A stretch of 6,892 bases of DNA, taken from NCBI GenBank assembly GCA_947074135.1, contig CAMTOL010000123.1, positions 1 to 6,892 on the forward strand. The letters run 5' to 3'. Position 1 is the first letter of the stretch. Each line of letters starts with the position of its first letter. The translations under genes were made by a program, and so were the position numbers. The DNA comes from an uncultured Rikenellaceae bacterium (lineage in GTDB: Bacteria > Bacteroidota > Bacteroidia > Bacteroidales > Rikenellaceae). Shown here in pieces: positions 6,601 to 6,892 of the stretch. The notes beneath the pieces were generated by a model. The model was not told where the DNA came from. It did not search any database and saw nothing but the letters and a program-made list of their open reading frames with translations.

Positions 6601-6892
6601 TGAGTGACGAGTTGGTAATAACGGCTAGGGATTTAACTAAGCGATTTGGCGACTTTACGGCTGTAGATAGCATCAGTTTTGATGTTCGTCGAGGTGAGAT
6701 TTTTGGCTTTTTGGGAGCAAATGGGGCAGGAAAGACTACCGCTATGCGTATGCTTAGTGGGCTTAGCACTCCCACGTCGGGTAGTGCCACAGTTGCTGGG
6801 TTCTCTTGTGCACGTCTCGGCGAGGTGAGTACACGCATTGTTGGATTTTTGTGTCTCGTGTTTCCCGACGTATCGTCTCTGGATTCAGCAGG
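6600..6892 (+). CDS. second ABC-2-type transporter ATPase, 5' part only
   Basis: The ATG at 6600 shares its A with the preceding TAA. The frame is open to the window edge (97 codons). It opens [20 protein letters not shown], then has Walker A GANGAGKT (39-46) and [19 protein letters not shown], a standard ABC ATPase N-terminus with the canonical Asn in Walker A. It is the counterpart of the second half of YbhF, encoded here as a separate protein. After RIVGF at 79-83 the expected Q-loop segment (GYMSQxFSLYxDL in close relatives) is not recognisable: the frame reads [15 protein letters not shown], with no Gln. This could be a divergent Q-loop, a small in-frame insertion (VGFL followed by PDVSS would resemble another ABC subgroup) or a sequence error or frameshift near the edge. 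Permease genes are expected downstream but are out of view. Confidence 0.85.
   Translation, partial: MSDELVITARDLTKRFGDFTAVDSISFDVRRGEIFGFLGANGAGKTTAMRMLSGLSTPTSGSATVAGFSCARLGEVSTRIVGFLCLVFPDVSSLDSA

Noticed and set aside
1..6892. CRISPR arrays, tRNA or rRNA genes, insertion sequences
   Set aside because: No regularly spaced repeats, cloverleaf-like sequences, transposase motifs or terminal inverted repeats were seen on either strand.

Overview
The window looks like a piece of a low-GC Bacteroidales chromosome (phylum Bacteroidota). Three things point there: a type V (FimA/Mfa-type) fimbrial lipoprotein operon, promoter boxes matching the Bacteroidota -7 consensus TAnnTTTG, and A-rich leaders without strong Shine-Dalgarno sequences. 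Species cannot be named from this sequence.

Layout. Positions 1-2449 (minus strand, read right to left) hold a fimbrial operon: a major fimbrillin-like lipoprotein (2449-1370), an FimB/Mfa2-like anchor lipoprotein (1291-287), and the 5' end of a third lipoprotein gene (290 to beyond position 1) that overlaps the anchor gene by an ATGA. A strong 10-bp-stem hairpin sits between fimbrillin and anchor genes. Positions 2450-2867 are non-coding: the upstream region of the fimbrillin gene, with a perfect 10-bp tandem repeat and an inverted repeat, and the intrinsic terminator of the next operon. Positions 2868-5525 (minus strand) encode a TolC-family outer membrane protein, an HlyD/YbhG-like lipoprotein adaptor and a YraN (UPF0102) nuclease-fold protein, in that transcriptional order. 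Positions 5526-5676 are a divergent promoter region with a TAnnTTTG box facing each way. Positions 5677-6892 (plus strand) encode two translationally linked ABC-2-type ATPases; the second runs off the window.

How they work together. The TolC protein, adaptor and two ATPases are the parts of a YbhFSR-G/TolC-like tripartite ABC export system spanning both membranes. ABC-2 permeases would be expected beyond the right edge but are not seen. The first ATPase has Gly at the Q-loop position and Pro at the H-loop position, suggesting an asymmetric ATPase pair. The fimbrial operon is a separate surface-adhesion module.

No clearly new system is visible. The points most worth a second look are the intra-operon hairpin, the tandem repeat upstream of the fimbrillin gene, the degenerate first ATPase, the odd sequence at the end of the second ATPase fragment, and the third fimbrial gene.
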